A DNA stretch of 64,000 bases from Alphaproteobacteria bacterium (GCA_026126215.1 JAHCJQ010000004.1:1-64000), one strand, 5' to 3'; shown: positions 8,306-17,829, counted from the stretch's first letter. The notes: a model not told the origin generated them from the sequence alone. Translations and numbers: made by a program.

Positions 8306-9382
8306 ATGGCGAAATCAGGCGAAGCTTCGGTGAAGCGGATCAATCTCGCCCTGCAGGGCGGCGGGGCGCATGGCGCCTTCACCTGGGGCGTTCTCGACCG
8401 GCTACTGTCGGACGAGCGTATCGCCATCGACGGGCTGAGCGGAACTTCGGCCGGGGCCATGAATGCCGCGCTGGTGGTCGATGGCTGGGCCCGGGGCGGT
8501 CGCGATGGCGCGCGCGAGGCCCTCGATACGTTCTGGCGCCGCATTGGGGATGCCGGGCGCTTCAGCCCTCTGGCGCCGAGCCCGATCGAGCGCTGGTTCG
8601 GCGGCTGGAGCTATGATCGCGCGCCGGCGTTTGCCTGGTTCGACGCGATGACGCGTTTTCTTTCCCCCTACCAGACCAATCCGTTCAACTACAACCCGCT
8701 GCGCCGCATCCTTGAGCGCTCCATCGAATTCGACTGCCTGCGCGCCTGCACGGACATGCGTCTGTTCATCTCGGCCACCAACGTGCGCAAGGGCAAGAAC
8801 CGCATCTTCACCTCCGAGGAGATTGATATCGACGTGCTGCTGGCGTCCGCCTGCCTGCCGCATCTCTTTCATGCGGTCGAGATCGGCGAGCAGTCCTACT
8901 GGGATGGAGGATTTCTCGGCAATCCGGCGCTCTATCCCCTGATCTACAACTGCCAGTCCCGCGACATCGTGATCGTGCAGATCAATCCGCTGGAGATTCT
9001 CGAGACCCCGCGCTCGGCCGCCGCGATCCTCGACCGGATGAACGATATCAGTTTCAACGCTGCCCTGATCGCCGAGATCCGCGCCATCGACTTTGTCGGC
9101 CGCCAGCTCGACCAGCATCGGCTGCAGGAGGGACGCTACAAGCACATGCTGCTGCACATGATCGAGGCGGAAGGGGCACTGCGCGAGTTCGGCTATGCCA
9201 GCAAGATCGCCGCGGACCGGCATTTCCTTGAACACTTGCGCGGCATCGGCGAACGGGCGGCGGATGCGTGGCTCGCGGCGAACTTCGAGCGCCTCGGCGC
9301 GGAGACCACGCTCCCGGTCGAGCGCTTCCTGAGCGCCGACCAGCGCCAGCCCGCCCGGGTGGCGGGAGCGCCCTCGCGTTGA
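8306..9382 (+). CDS. Patatin-like phospholipase (RssA/YchK type)
   Basis: 358 residues from ATG at 8306, chosen because GGAG precedes it at 8294-8297 and because it places the fold at the usual position; the frame is open further upstream. The oxyanion loop is GGGAHG (18-23), the nucleophile elbow GTSAG has Ser48, and the catalytic Asp is in WDGGFLGNPALYPL. These form the Ser-Asp dyad of bacterial patatins, which hydrolyse acyl esters. No signal peptide is present, so it is cytoplasmic. The substrate is unknown. It starts 89 bases from the divergent permease and lies just before the valine genes. Confidence 0.9.
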   Translation: MAKSGEASVKRINLALQGGGAHGAFTWGVLDRLLSDERIAIDGLSGTSAGAMNAALVVDGWARGGRDGAREALDTFWRRIGDAGRFSPLAPSPIERWFGGWSYDRAPAFAWFDAMTRFLSPYQTNPFNYNPLRRILERSIEFDCLRACTDMRLFISATNVRKGKNRIFTSEEIDIDVLLASACLPHLFHAVEIGEQSYWDGGFLGNPALYPLIYNCQSRDIVIVQINPLEILETPRSAAAILDRMNDISFNAALIAEIRAIDFVGRQLDQHRLQEGRYKHMLLHMIEAEGALREFGYASKIAADRHFLEHLRGIGERAADAWLAANFERLGAETTLPVERFLSADQRQPARVAGAPSR

Positions 9383-9439
9383 CAGGGTGGCTCCGGTCCC
9401 ATAATCAAGTCGTCTCTTGCAGGAACGCGGACGGGAAAG

Positions 9440-10588
9440 ATGGATTTCCGACTGAGCGACGACCAGCTTGCCTTCCAGGCTTCGGCGCGCGCATTCGCCG
9501 TCGAGCGGATGGCGCCCAACGCCGCGCGCTGGGACGAGGAAAAGATCTTTCCCGAGGAGGTGCTTCGCGAGGCGGCGGCGCTGGGCTTTGCCGGCATCTA
9601 CGTGCAGGAGGATGTGGGCGGCTCTGGCCTTTCGCGTCTCGATGCCACCATCCTCTTCGAAGAACTGGCCGCCGCATGTCCGTCCACCGCCGCCTACATC
9701 TCGATCCACAACATGGCGGCCTGGATGATCGACCGCTTCGGCGACGGAGAACAGCGCCGGCGCTTCCTGCCCAAGCTCTGCACGATGGAACACTTCGCCA
9801 GCTATTGCCTGACCGAGCCTGGTTCCGGTTCGGATGCGGCGTCGTTGCGCACGCGCGCCGTGCGCGATGGCGAGCATTATGTCCTGAACGGCAGCAAGGC
9901 ATTCATCTCCGGCGGCGGCCGGTCGGACATCTATGTCTGCATGGTGCGAACGGGCGGGGACGGGCCGGGCGGGGTTTCCTGCATCGTGGTGGAGAAGGGC
10001 ACGCCGGGGCTCGCCTTCGGCGCGCAGGAGCGCAAGCTCGGCTGGAACAGCCAGCCGACCGCGATGGTGATCTTCGAGGATTGTCGTGTTCCCGTCGCCA
10101 ACCGGATCGGCGCCGAGGGGCAAGGGTTCCGCATCGCCATGATGGGGCTCGATGGCGGACGGCTCAATATCGGCGCCTGCTCGATCGGCGCGGCGCGGGC
10201 CGCGCTCGAGTTTTCGCGGGAACATGTGTCGGTGCGCAGCCAGTTCGGCCGGCCGCTCGCCTCCTTCCAGGCGCTGCAGTTCAAGCTTGCCGACATGGCG
10301 ACGGAACTTGAGGCGGCGCGCCTCATGATCCGGCAGGGGGCCTTCGCGCTGGACCGTGCCGATCCGGACGCCACCATGCTCTGCGCGATGGCCAAGCGAT
10401 TCGCCACCGACGCCGGCTTCGCCATCTGCAACGAGGCGTTGCAGCTCCATGGCGGTTATGGCTATCTCAAGGACTACCCGATCGAGCGCCTGATGCGCGA
10501 TCTGCGCGTGCACCAGATCCTCGAGGGCACCAACGAGATCATGCGGGTGATCGTGGCGCGCCGGCTGCTCGAACAGCGTAACCAGTAA
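9440..10588 (+). CDS. Acyl-CoA dehydrogenase, probably isobutyryl-CoA dehydrogenase
   Basis: 382 residues of standard acyl-CoA dehydrogenase architecture: N-terminal helical domain, FAD-binding middle ([18 protein letters not shown]) and C-terminal helices. The catalytic base is the Glu in the ending [18 protein letters not shown], the site used by isobutyryl/short-chain enzymes. It is the first gene of a run followed by 3-hydroxyisobutyryl-CoA hydrolase and 3-hydroxyisobutyrate dehydrogenase, so oxidation of isobutyryl-CoA to methacrylyl-CoA in valine degradation is the likely reaction. The substrate is inferred from context. Confidence 0.88.
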   Translation: MDFRLSDDQLAFQASARAFAVERMAPNAARWDEEKIFPEEVLREAAALGFAGIYVQEDVGGSGLSRLDATILFEELAAACPSTAAYISIHNMAAWMIDRFGDGEQRRRFLPKLCTMEHFASYCLTEPGSGSDAASLRTRAVRDGEHYVLNGSKAFISGGGRSDIYVCMVRTGGDGPGGVSCIVVEKGTPGLAFGAQERKLGWNSQPTAMVIFEDCRVPVANRIGAEGQGFRIAMMGLDGGRLNIGACSIGAARAALEFSREHVSVRSQFGRPLASFQALQFKLADMATELEAARLMIRQGAFALDRADPDATMLCAMAKRFATDAGFAICNEALQLHGGYGYLKDYPIERLMRDLRVHQILEGTNEIMRVIVARRLLEQRNQ

Positions 10589-10607
10589 CGACGGACCCGA
10601 CCTTCCC

Positions 10608-11663
10608 ATGACCGAACAGGAAATTCTCTTTGGCCGCGACGGCCGGCTGGCGCATGTGTTGCTCAACCGTCCGAAGGCGCTGAACGCGCTGACGCATGGG
10701 ATGTGCCTGGCTTTCGCCGCGCAGCTCAGGGAGTGGGAGGGCGATGACCGGATCGGAGCGGTGCTGATCCGGGGCGCTGGCGGCAAGGCGTTCTGCGCCG
10801 GCGGCGACATCCGCAAGCTTTACGAGGAGGGGCGCGCGGGCGGCGCGTATCCCTACCGGTTCTATGGCGACGAATATCGGCTCAATGCGCATATCAAGCG
10901 ATTCGCCAAGCCCTACATCGCCTTCATGGATGGCATTACTATGGGCGGTGGCGTGGGCTTTTCCGTGCATGGCCGGCGTCGCATCGTTACCGAGAATACC
11001 GTCTTTGCCATGCCGGAGACGGGCATCGGCCTGTTTCCAGACGTGGGCGGGACGCATTTCCTTTCCCGCTGTCCGGGCGGCATCGGCATGTATCTGGCGC
11101 TGACCGGCGCGCGCATGAAGGCGGCGGACTGCCTGCATGCTCGCGTTGCGGACGCCTTCGTGCCGGCGGCGCGTCTCGACGAACTGGCGGCGGCGCTGGC
11201 GCGGAGCGCGCTTCGGGGCGACGTTGCCGAAATCGATGCCATGGTTGCGACTTTTGCCGGCGATCCCGGGCCATCGGAGCTGGCCCGGCACCGCGCGACG
11301 ATCGACCAATGCTTTGCCGGAGACTCGGTCGAGGCAATCCTCGGCAATCTGGAGCGGGCAGGCACCGAATTCGCCGCCGATTGCGCGCGCGTCATCCGTA
11401 CCAAGTCGCCCACGAGCTGCAAGATCGCCTTCCGTCAGGTGCGCGCTGGTGCGAACCTGTCGATGGATGAGTGCATGCGTCTGGAGTGGCGCGTGGTAAC
11501 CCGGGTCATCCGTGGTCACGACTTTTATGAGGGCGTGCGCGCGGTAATTATCGACAAGGACCAGAAGCCGCGCTGGAACCCGGCGCGGTTCGAGGATGTA
11601 AGCGACGCGGAGATCGATCGTTACTTCGCGCCGCCGGAAGAGGGGGAGCTGCCGCTGCCCTGA
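10608..11663 (+). CDS. 3-hydroxyisobutyryl-CoA hydrolase (crotonase fold)
   Basis: 351 residues, longer than a simple enoyl-CoA hydratase and matching the HIBCH group. The CoA-binding loop FCAGGDIRKLYEEGR and the oxyanion segment TMGGGVGFSVHGRRRIVTE are present, and PETGIGLFPDVGGTHFL carries the Glu and Asp typical of the hydrolases. The enzyme releases 3-hydroxyisobutyrate from its CoA ester. It starts 19 bases after the acyl-CoA dehydrogenase and precedes the dehydrogenase that uses its product, so the three steps are consecutive in valine catabolism. Confidence 0.9.
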   Translation: MTEQEILFGRDGRLAHVLLNRPKALNALTHGMCLAFAAQLREWEGDDRIGAVLIRGAGGKAFCAGGDIRKLYEEGRAGGAYPYRFYGDEYRLNAHIKRFAKPYIAFMDGITMGGGVGFSVHGRRRIVTENTVFAMPETGIGLFPDVGGTHFLSRCPGGIGMYLALTGARMKAADCLHARVADAFVPAARLDELAAALARSALRGDVAEIDAMVATFAGDPGPSELARHRATIDQCFAGDSVEAILGNLERAGTEFAADCARVIRTKSPTSCKIAFRQVRAGANLSMDECMRLEWRVVTRVIRGHDFYEGVRAVIIDKDQKPRWNPARFEDVSDAEIDRYFAPPEEGELPLP

Positions 11664-11695
11664 AAGGGCGGCGCGGCGCATGGCAGGAGGCGGAC

Positions 11696-12589
11696 ATGAC
11701 GGCAATCGGTTTCATCGGCGTCGGCAACATGGGCGGGCCGATGGCGCAGAACCTCGTCAAGGCAGGCCACGACGTGAAAGCGTTCGACCTGGCGAAAGAG
11801 GCTCTGCAGAAGGCAGTTTCGGCCGGCGCACGCGCCGCGACGTCCGCCCAGGACGCTGCGCGCGACGTGGAAGTGGTGATCACGATGCTGCCCGCGGGCC
11901 AGCACGTAAAGGCGACCTATCTGGGCCCCGGTGGCATTCTCGGCGCGGCGCGCAAGGGCACGCTCTTCATCGACTCCTCGACCATCGACGTGGACAGTGC
12001 CCGCGAGGTGGCGAAAGCCGCCGACACCGCCGGCATGCTGATGATCGACGCACCCGTCTCGGGCGGCACCGGCGGCGCGGCCGCGGCGACGCTCACTTTC
12101 ATGGTGGGCGGCAGCGAGGCAGCCTTCGCCAGGGCGCTGCCGATCCTCGAGAAGATGGGCAAGACCATCGTCCATGCCGGCGGCGCCGGCAATGGCCAGG
12201 CGGCCAAGATCTGCAACAACATGATCCTCGGCATTTCCATGATCGCAGTGTCGGAGGCGTTTGTCCTGGCGGAGAAACTCGGCCTCGATCACCAGAAGCT
12301 CTTCGACATCGCCTCGAAATCCTCGGGCCAGTGCTGGTCGCTCACCACCTATTGCCCGGTTCCGGGGCCGGTGCCGACCTCGCCGGCCAACCGGGACTAT
12401 CAGCCCGGGTTCACGGCCGACATGATGCTGAAGGACCTCAAGCTCGCCCAGCAGGCGGCGACGGCCGTTGCCGCCGCTACGCCGCTCGGCGCGGATGCGG
12501 CGCGTGTCTATTCCGATTTCTCGGAAGCCGGGAATGGCGCTGTCGATTTCTCGGGGATCATCCGCATGCTGCGGGCGGCGAAACGCTGA
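11696..12589 (+). CDS. mmsB: 3-hydroxyisobutyrate dehydrogenase
   Basis: 297 residues. The Rossmann motif is GFIGVGNMGGPMA; FIDSSTIDVDSAREV and DAPVSGGTGGAAAATLTFMVGG are the substrate-binding signatures of the beta-hydroxyacid dehydrogenase family, and the catalytic Lys is in NGQAAKICNN. It oxidises 3-hydroxyisobutyrate to methylmalonate semialdehyde with NAD+. An ATG preceded by an AGGAGG-like site (around 11684-11690) fixes the start. The next enzyme of the pathway, methylmalonate-semialdehyde dehydrogenase (mmsA), is not in the window. Confidence 0.93.
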   Translation: MTAIGFIGVGNMGGPMAQNLVKAGHDVKAFDLAKEALQKAVSAGARAATSAQDAARDVEVVITMLPAGQHVKATYLGPGGILGAARKGTLFIDSSTIDVDSAREVAKAADTAGMLMIDAPVSGGTGGAAAATLTFMVGGSEAAFARALPILEKMGKTIVHAGGAGNGQAAKICNNMILGISMIAVSEAFVLAEKLGLDHQKLFDIASKSSGQCWSLTTYCPVPGPVPTSPANRDYQPGFTADMMLKDLKLAQQAATAVAAATPLGADAARVYSDFSEAGNGAVDFSGIIRMLRAAKR

Positions 12590-12599
12590 CGAACGCCGC

Positions 12600-13232
12600 A
12601 TGGATGCCCATATCCTGATCTCGGCTGCCCTCGCCGGAGCGCTGGTCGTACTGACGCCGGGGCCGGGCGTTCTGGCGGTGCTCGGTATCGGCGCGGCGCA
12701 GGGCCGGCGCGCGGGCGCGGGGTTCCTGTTCGGGCATCTGGCCGGCGACCTGCTCTGGGCGGTTCTGGCGCTGGTGGCGCTGGTCTGGGCGAGCCTGCTC
12801 TCGCCGGACTTCTTCCGGGTTCTGGCTCTGGTCTGCGCGCTCTATCTCGGTTGGCTCGGCCTGCGCGCGCTGCTGGTGAAGCGGAGCGCGCTGGGCGCGG
12901 CGGGCGGCGCGCTGCGTGTGGAGCGGCCATGGATGCGTGGTCTGCTGTTTGGGCTCAGCAATCCGAAAAGCTACCCCGTCACCCTGTCCATCTTTGCAGC
13001 GCTTCTTGGCGGAAGTCTCGACAAGCTTACGCCCGGGAATGCGCCGCTGCTGCTGGCGGCCTGCTTCGTCGGCTTCTTCCTCGCCGACCTGGTGCTGATC
13101 TGGCTGGTCGGGCTCGGTGCGCTGCGCGCGCTCTACCGGCGACACGAAATCTGGGTGCTGCGTGGCACCGGCCTGATGTTCATCGGCTTCGCGCTCGGCA
13201 CCCTGCATCATGCGTTGAATGGCGGCACCTGA
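12600..13232 (+). CDS. LysE/RhtB-family amino-acid exporter
   Basis: 210 residues from ATG at 12600, with about six membrane helices. The N-terminal LTPGPGVLAVLGIGAAQGRRAGAGFLFGHLAGDL is the hallmark of LysE/RhtB translocators, and SNPKSYPVTLSIF matches the conserved NPK loop. The family exports amino acids or related compounds. It begins 11 bases after mmsB, so it is probably co-transcribed with the valine genes and might relieve excess branched-chain amino acid. The substrate is not determinable. Confidence 0.88.
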   Translation: MDAHILISAALAGALVVLTPGPGVLAVLGIGAAQGRRAGAGFLFGHLAGDLLWAVLALVALVWASLLSPDFFRVLALVCALYLGWLGLRALLVKRSALGAAGGALRVERPWMRGLLFGLSNPKSYPVTLSIFAALLGGSLDKLTPGNAPLLLAACFVGFFLADLVLIWLVGLGALRALYRRHEIWVLRGTGLMFIGFALGTLHHALNGGT

Positions 13233-13253
13233 AAATCGAAGGAGGGCGGGATC

Positions 13254-14042
13254 TTGAGCTACGTGAGTATCGAAAGGTCTGGCCGCATCGCCGTCGTCCG
13301 CTTCGATCGCGGCGACGGTCGTAACGCGCTGTCGCGGGCACTGATCCGCGAACTGACCGCGGCGGCGCGGAGTTTCGAGGAGGATGGCGAGGTTTCGGCC
13401 GTCATCCTGACCGGATCGGCGCAGGCGTTTTCCGTCGGTTACGACTTGAAGGATCCTTCCGTGGCCGAGGCGTCCCGGGCCGGGCTGATGCAGAAGCGAC
13501 TGTTGCAGCAATCCGGTCCGAGGCTCTGCCGGGCCTTCGAGGAGATCGACGCGGTGACTATCTGCGCCATCGAGGGCTGGTGCATCGGCGGCGGCGTGGC
13601 ACTGGCGGTGGCCTGCGACTTCCGCGTGGCGGCGCGCGATGCGACCTTCTACGTACCGGAGATAGAGCGCGGCATGAACATGAGCTGGCAGTCCCTGCCG
13701 CGCATGGTCGCGCTGATGGGACCGGCCCGCACCAAGCAGCTTGCCATCCTGGCGGAGAAGGTTCCGGCGGAACAGGCGCTTGCCTGGGGCCTGATCGAGG
13801 AGACGACCGAGCCTGGTGGTGCGCTTTCCCGCGCCATGGCGATGGCGGAGCGGATCGCGGCCCTGCCTCCGGTTCCGGTGCGCATGATCAAGCGCGGGGT
13901 CAGCATCGCGGCCGGCGCACTCGGTCATGCGACGAGCTATATGGATGCCGACCAGTTCGTGCTGGCCCAGACCGGCGAGGATTTCGCCGAAGGCGTAAAT
14001 TCGTTTCTCGAACGGCGCAAGCCGCGCTTCACCGGGCGCTGA
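13254..14042 (+). CDS. Enoyl-CoA hydratase/isomerase family protein
   Basis: 262 residues starting at TTG 13254, supported by a strong AAGGAGGG site at 13239-13246. Crotonase fold: the CoA pocket is AFSVGYDLKD, the oxyanion segment is IEGWCIGGGVALAVACDF, and a conserved acidic residue lies in VPEIERGMNMSWQSLPRM. The usual first AGAD-type loop is altered to SVGYD, so the exact reaction (hydratase, isomerase or hydrolase) is uncertain. It lies in the acyl-CoA catabolic run 22 bases after the exporter. Confidence 0.82.
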   Translation: MSYVSIERSGRIAVVRFDRGDGRNALSRALIRELTAAARSFEEDGEVSAVILTGSAQAFSVGYDLKDPSVAEASRAGLMQKRLLQQSGPRLCRAFEEIDAVTICAIEGWCIGGGVALAVACDFRVAARDATFYVPEIERGMNMSWQSLPRMVALMGPARTKQLAILAEKVPAEQALAWGLIEETTEPGGALSRAMAMAERIAALPPVPVRMIKRGVSIAAGALGHATSYMDADQFVLAQTGEDFAEGVNSFLERRKPRFTGR

Positions 14043-14122
14043 GGCGCGCCGGCGCTTGACCTTTGCCCGGCCCGATCCGACCATGCGGGTCGTCTTCGGT
14101 TTTTGATCCAGGGAGCAGGCCC

Positions 14123-14887
14123 GTGTCCAGCATGTTTCGTCTCGACGGCAAGACAGCCCTTGTCACCGGCGCGTCATCGGGCCTCGGCGCGCGCTTCGCC
14201 GAGGTACTGGCGCGGGCCGGAGCGCGGGTTGCGCTGGCGGCGCGCCGGACCGACCGGCTTGGCGCGCTTGCGGAGCGCATCGCAGGCTTCGACGGGCGCG
14301 CCATGCCGGTGCGCTGCGACGTCACCGACCGCGCCAGCATCGCCGAAGCCTTCGAGGCGGCGGAGACGGAACTCGGCCCTGTCGGAATCGTCATCAACAA
14401 TTCCGGCGTCAGCGTGCAGAAGAAGGCCGTCGATATCTCGGAGGCGGATTATGACCATGTCTTCGACACCAACACGCGCGGGGCTTTCTTCGTGGCGCAG
14501 GAGGGGGCGAGGCGGATGATCCGTCATGGGCTGGAAGGGCGGATCGTCAACATTGCCTCGGTCGCGGGACTCAAGGTTCTTGGCCAGCTCTCCGTCTACT
14601 GCATGTCGAAGGCTGCCGTGGTGCAGATGACGAGAGCGATGGCGCTCGAATGGGGCCGGCAGGGCATCAACGTCAACGCCATCTGTCCAGGCTATATCGA
14701 GACGGAGATCAATGCCGATTACTGGGGTACGGAAGGTGGCAAGCGGCTGGTGTCCATGCTGCCGCGCCGGCGGGTCGGCGATCCGAAGGACCTGGATGGG
14801 ATCCTGCTGATGCTGGCGGCCGGTGAGGAATCCCGTTTCATCAATGGGGCGATCATTCCGGTCGATGACGGCCTGACGCTCGCCTGA
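14123..14887 (+). CDS. Short-chain dehydrogenase/reductase (classical SDR)
   Basis: 254 residues from GTG 14123, chosen for the AGGGAG site at 14110-14115; an ATG at 14132 is possible. The cofactor motif is TGASSGLG, followed by the NNSGVS motif, catalytic Ser in NIASVAG, and YCMSK with the Tyr/Lys pair. Like other SDRs in CoA-ester clusters it may act on a 3-hydroxyacyl substrate or a related alcohol. The substrate is unknown. It is followed 22 bases later by the flavin monooxygenase. Confidence 0.85.
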   Translation: MSSMFRLDGKTALVTGASSGLGARFAEVLARAGARVALAARRTDRLGALAERIAGFDGRAMPVRCDVTDRASIAEAFEAAETELGPVGIVINNSGVSVQKKAVDISEADYDHVFDTNTRGAFFVAQEGARRMIRHGLEGRIVNIASVAGLKVLGQLSVYCMSKAAVVQMTRAMALEWGRQGINVNAICPGYIETEINADYWGTEGGKRLVSMLPRRRVGDPKDLDGILLMLAAGEESRFINGAIIPVDDGLTLA

Positions 14888-14909
14888 GCGACCTCGGGGA
14901 GCCGGCACG

Positions 14910-16244
14910 ATGGAGCCGCGGACGGATCGTATTCTCGTGATCGGGGCGGGGCCGGTGGGACTTGCGGTCGCCAAGGCCCTGAAGGATCGTGCCATACCTT
15001 ACGATCAGGTCGATGCCGATGGCGGGGTCGGCGGCAACTGGCGGCATGGCGTCTGGAACACGGCGCACATCATTTCGTCGCGACGAACCACGGAGTATGC
15101 CGATTTTCCGATGCCGGAGAGTTATCCGGACTTTCCGAGCCGGCGGCAGATGCTCGACTATCTCGAATCCTACGCGCGGGTTTTCGGCCTGATAGGGGCA
15201 ATCGAGTTCCGCAGCAAGGTGGTAGAGGTCCGACCCGTGGAGGCCAATCTCTGGCATGTCCGCTTCGAAGATGGGCGCGAGCGGCGTTACAAGGGTGTGG
15301 CCGTCTGCAACGGCCATCACTGGGACCGGCGCTGGCCGGATTATCCGGGGCAGTTCACCGGTCTTTACATGCATTCAAAGGACTTCAAGGAACCCGACCA
15401 GTTCAGGGGCAAGCGGGTGCTCGTGATCGGCGGAGGCAATTCTGCCTGCGACGTCGCCTCGGAGGCGGCTCGCGTCGGCCGTTCCTGCGACCTTTCGCTT
15501 AGGCGCGGCTACTGGTTCATGCCGAAGACGCTCTTCGGCGTTCCGACCGTGGAACTGATCCGGCCGTGGATACCTGTGGCGGTGCAGCGGCTGCTCCTCA
15601 AGGCTGCGCTGCGCATCGTCGTCGGACCCTATGCCCGCTATGGCCTGCCGGAGCCCGATCACGACATCTTCGAGCATCATCCGACGATCAACAGCGAATT
15701 GCTGCATTACATCAAGCACGGTCGGGTGCAACCACGACCCGATATCCGCCGTTTCGTCGGCAGACGGGTCGAATTCGTCGATGGCACGGCGATGGACTAT
15801 GACGTCGTGGTCTGCGCCACCGGCTATCATGTGAGGCTTCCCTTCCTGCCCGACGGCCTCGTCGAGGTGAAAGGCGCGGTGCCGCAGGTCTATGGCGGTT
15901 CGATGCTGGAGAATTACCGGCATCTCTATATCGTTGGCTGGGCGCAGGTGCGTTATGGCTTCGGCCCGCTGGTCACGCCGGCGGCCGAACTGCTCGCCCT
16001 CATGATCGAACTGCAGGACGGCCTGGCGCATCCCCTCGGCCGCGTGCTCAAGGCGATGGGTGAGAGGCCGCCGCGCTCGCATCTGATCGATCCGCATGCG
16101 GCGCTGCGCCGGATGCAGCGGGTCAGGCGGTATTTCCCGCTGCTTGCATGGCGGGCGAAGCGGGCCCTTGACGGGCCGCCGAGCGACAATCCGGTGCTGG
16201 AGCCGGCGAAGCCCTTGCTCAACCGGCCGCTCACCGTCTACTGA
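14910..16244 (+). CDS. Flavin-containing monooxygenase (FMO/Baeyer-Villiger-like)
   Basis: 444 residues. An N-terminal FAD-binding motif (VIGAGPVGLAVAKAL) and a central NADPH-binding motif (VIGGGNSACDVASEAARV) flank FTGLYMHSKDFKE, which corresponds to the FMO fingerprint FxGxxxHxxxY/F. These flavoproteins insert one oxygen atom from O2 into soft nucleophiles or ketones. The C-terminal part has a hydrophobic, positively charged stretch. The substrate is unknown; its place among acyl-CoA and CoA-transferase genes suggests catabolism of an exogenous compound. Confidence 0.85.
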   Translation: MEPRTDRILVIGAGPVGLAVAKALKDRAIPYDQVDADGGVGGNWRHGVWNTAHIISSRRTTEYADFPMPESYPDFPSRRQMLDYLESYARVFGLIGAIEFRSKVVEVRPVEANLWHVRFEDGRERRYKGVAVCNGHHWDRRWPDYPGQFTGLYMHSKDFKEPDQFRGKRVLVIGGGNSACDVASEAARVGRSCDLSLRRGYWFMPKTLFGVPTVELIRPWIPVAVQRLLLKAALRIVVGPYARYGLPEPDHDIFEHHPTINSELLHYIKHGRVQPRPDIRRFVGRRVEFVDGTAMDYDVVVCATGYHVRLPFLPDGLVEVKGAVPQVYGGSMLENYRHLYIVGWAQVRYGFGPLVTPAAELLALMIELQDGLAHPLGRVLKAMGERPPRSHLIDPHAALRRMQRVRRYFPLLAWRAKRALDGPPSDNPVLEPAKPLLNRPLTVY

Positions 16245-16286
16245 TCGCCTGGGCGGCGTCAGCCGGCCAGCTTCCGGGAGACCAAC

Positions 16287-17477
16287 ATGAAGCCGCTTTC
16301 CGGCATCCGCATCCTCGATTGCGCCACCTTCATCGCGGCGCCGTTCTCCGCCGCGATCTGCGGCGAGTTCGGCGCGGAGGTCATCAAGGTGGAGCAGCCC
16401 GGCGGCGGCGATGCGCTGCGCAGGTTCGGCACGCCGACCGAACGCGACGGCGACACGCTGGCCTGGCTGTCGGAAGGCCGCAACAAGAATTCGGTCACGC
16501 TCGACCTGCGACGGCCTGAAGGCCGGGAGCTGTTCCTCGGGCTGGTGGCGAAATCCGACGTGGTGGCGGAGAATTTCCGGCCCGGCACCTTGGAGAAATG
16601 GGGTCTCGGCTGGGATGTGCTTTCGGGCGTCAATCCGGGATTGATCCTGCTGCGCGTCTCAGGCTACGGCCAGACCGGCCCGAAGCGCGACCTGCCCGGC
16701 TTCGCCCGCATCGCACATGCCTTCGGCGGGCTCACCTATCTTGCCGGCATGCCGGGCGGTCCACCGGTGACACCCGGCTCGACCTCGCTCGCCGACTATA
16801 TCGCCGGCCTCTACGGCGCGGTCGGCATGCTGATGGCGCTGCGCCATCGCGATGCGACCGGCAAAGGTCAGGTAATCGACATCGCGCTCTACGAGGCGAT
16901 CTTCCGCGTGCTCGACGAGATCGCGCCCGTCCATGCCCGGACCGGCCGGGTGCGCGAACGGGAGGGGGCGGGCACGCTCAATGCCTGTCCGCACGGGCAT
17001 TTCGAATGCGCCGACGGGAAATGGGTGGCGGTGGCCTGCACCTCCGACAAGATGTTCGAGCGGCTGGCGCGCGTCATGGGGCGCCCCGATCTGGCGGAAC
17101 GTTTCCCGCGTACCGCCGACCGGCTGCGCCACCGGGGTATCGTCGACGGCGAGGTTGCCGCATGGACCGGCGCGCGCGCGCAGGCCGAAGTGCTGGCAGA
17201 GACCGCGGCGGGCGAAGTTCCTTGCGGCCCGGTCAATTCCATCGCCGACATCTTCGCCGACGAGCAGTTCGCGGCGCGCGGCAATCTGCTCCGCTTTCCA
17301 CATCCCGAAATCGGCGAGGTGGTGGTTCCCAACGTGCTGCCGCTGCTCTCGCTGACACCGGGGTCCGTGCAGAGCCTCGGCCCCCGGCTCGGCGAGGGAA
17401 ACGAGGAGGTCTATTCCCGGCTGCTCGGACTGTCGGCGGAACGCATCGCGGCGCTGCGCGCCTCGGGCGTGATCTGA
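16287..17477 (+). CDS. CaiB/BaiF (family III) CoA-transferase
   Basis: 396 residues, starting MKPLSGIRILDCATFIAAPFSAAICGEFGAEVIKVE, the family III N-terminus, with the catalytic Asp in SLADYIAGLYGAVG. Complete at both ends. It is the second member of the family in the window and only distantly similar to the one at 4083-5264. It ends the plus-strand catabolic run that began at 9440, and the palindromic repeat array begins 14 bases after its stop. Confidence 0.9.
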   Translation: MKPLSGIRILDCATFIAAPFSAAICGEFGAEVIKVEQPGGGDALRRFGTPTERDGDTLAWLSEGRNKNSVTLDLRRPEGRELFLGLVAKSDVVAENFRPGTLEKWGLGWDVLSGVNPGLILLRVSGYGQTGPKRDLPGFARIAHAFGGLTYLAGMPGGPPVTPGSTSLADYIAGLYGAVGMLMALRHRDATGKGQVIDIALYEAIFRVLDEIAPVHARTGRVREREGAGTLNACPHGHFECADGKWVAVACTSDKMFERLARVMGRPDLAERFPRTADRLRHRGIVDGEVAAWTGARAQAEVLAETAAGEVPCGPVNSIADIFADEQFAARGNLLRFPHPEIGEVVVPNVLPLLSLTPGSVQSLGPRLGEGNEEVYSRLLGLSAERIAALRASGVI

Positions 17478-17490
17478 ACCGCTGGCGCTT

Positions 17491-17829
17491 GGCCCTCACC
17501 CCGGCCCTCTCCCACTTTGTGGGAGAGGGAGAAGAAAGAGAGCCCTCTCCGGCACGCGGGAGAGGGTTGGGTGAGGGCGGCGATGGAAGGTGAAGAATAG
17601 GCCCTCGCCCACTTCAGTGGGAGCGGGTTGGGTGAGGGCGGCGATGGAAGGTGAAGAATAGGCCCTCCCCCGCACGCGGGAGAGGGTTGGGTGAGGGCGG
17701 CGATGGAAGGTGAAGAATAGGCCCTCTCCGGCACGCGGGAGAGGGTTGGGTGAGGGCGGCGATGGAAGGTGAAGAATAGGCCCTCTCCCGCACGCGGGAG
17801 AGGGTTGGGTGAGGGCGGCGATGGAAGGT
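17491..17829. repeat. Tandem array of palindromic ~59-bp repeats (REP-like)
   Basis: A perfect 11-bp hairpin (17505-17515 with 17519-17529, loop TTT) leads into five tandem units starting at 17543, 17602, 17663, 17722 and 17781 (59, 61, 59, 59 and a truncated 49 bases). Each unit has a CCCTC...GAGGG hairpin, then GGTTGGGTGAGGGCGGCGA and TGGAAGGTGAAGAATAGG. Unit 2 carries a different arm (GCCCACTTCAGTGGGAGC), which still folds but imperfectly. This resembles the dispersed intergenic palindromes of alphaproteobacteria, here amplified in tandem. Minus-strand frames over it encode the artefactual SIAALTQPSPA repeat and are not genes. The block fills most of the 17478-17892 gap. Confidence 0.85.

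Noticed and set aside
8402-10816. 804-residue minus-strand open frame
   Set aside because: It lies opposite the patatin and acyl-CoA dehydrogenase genes, has no recognisable domain and is His/Arg-rich. It is a high-GC shadow.
17543-17829. Possible CRISPR array
   Set aside because: The units are contiguous 59-61 bp repeats with no unique spacers and no cas genes nearby.
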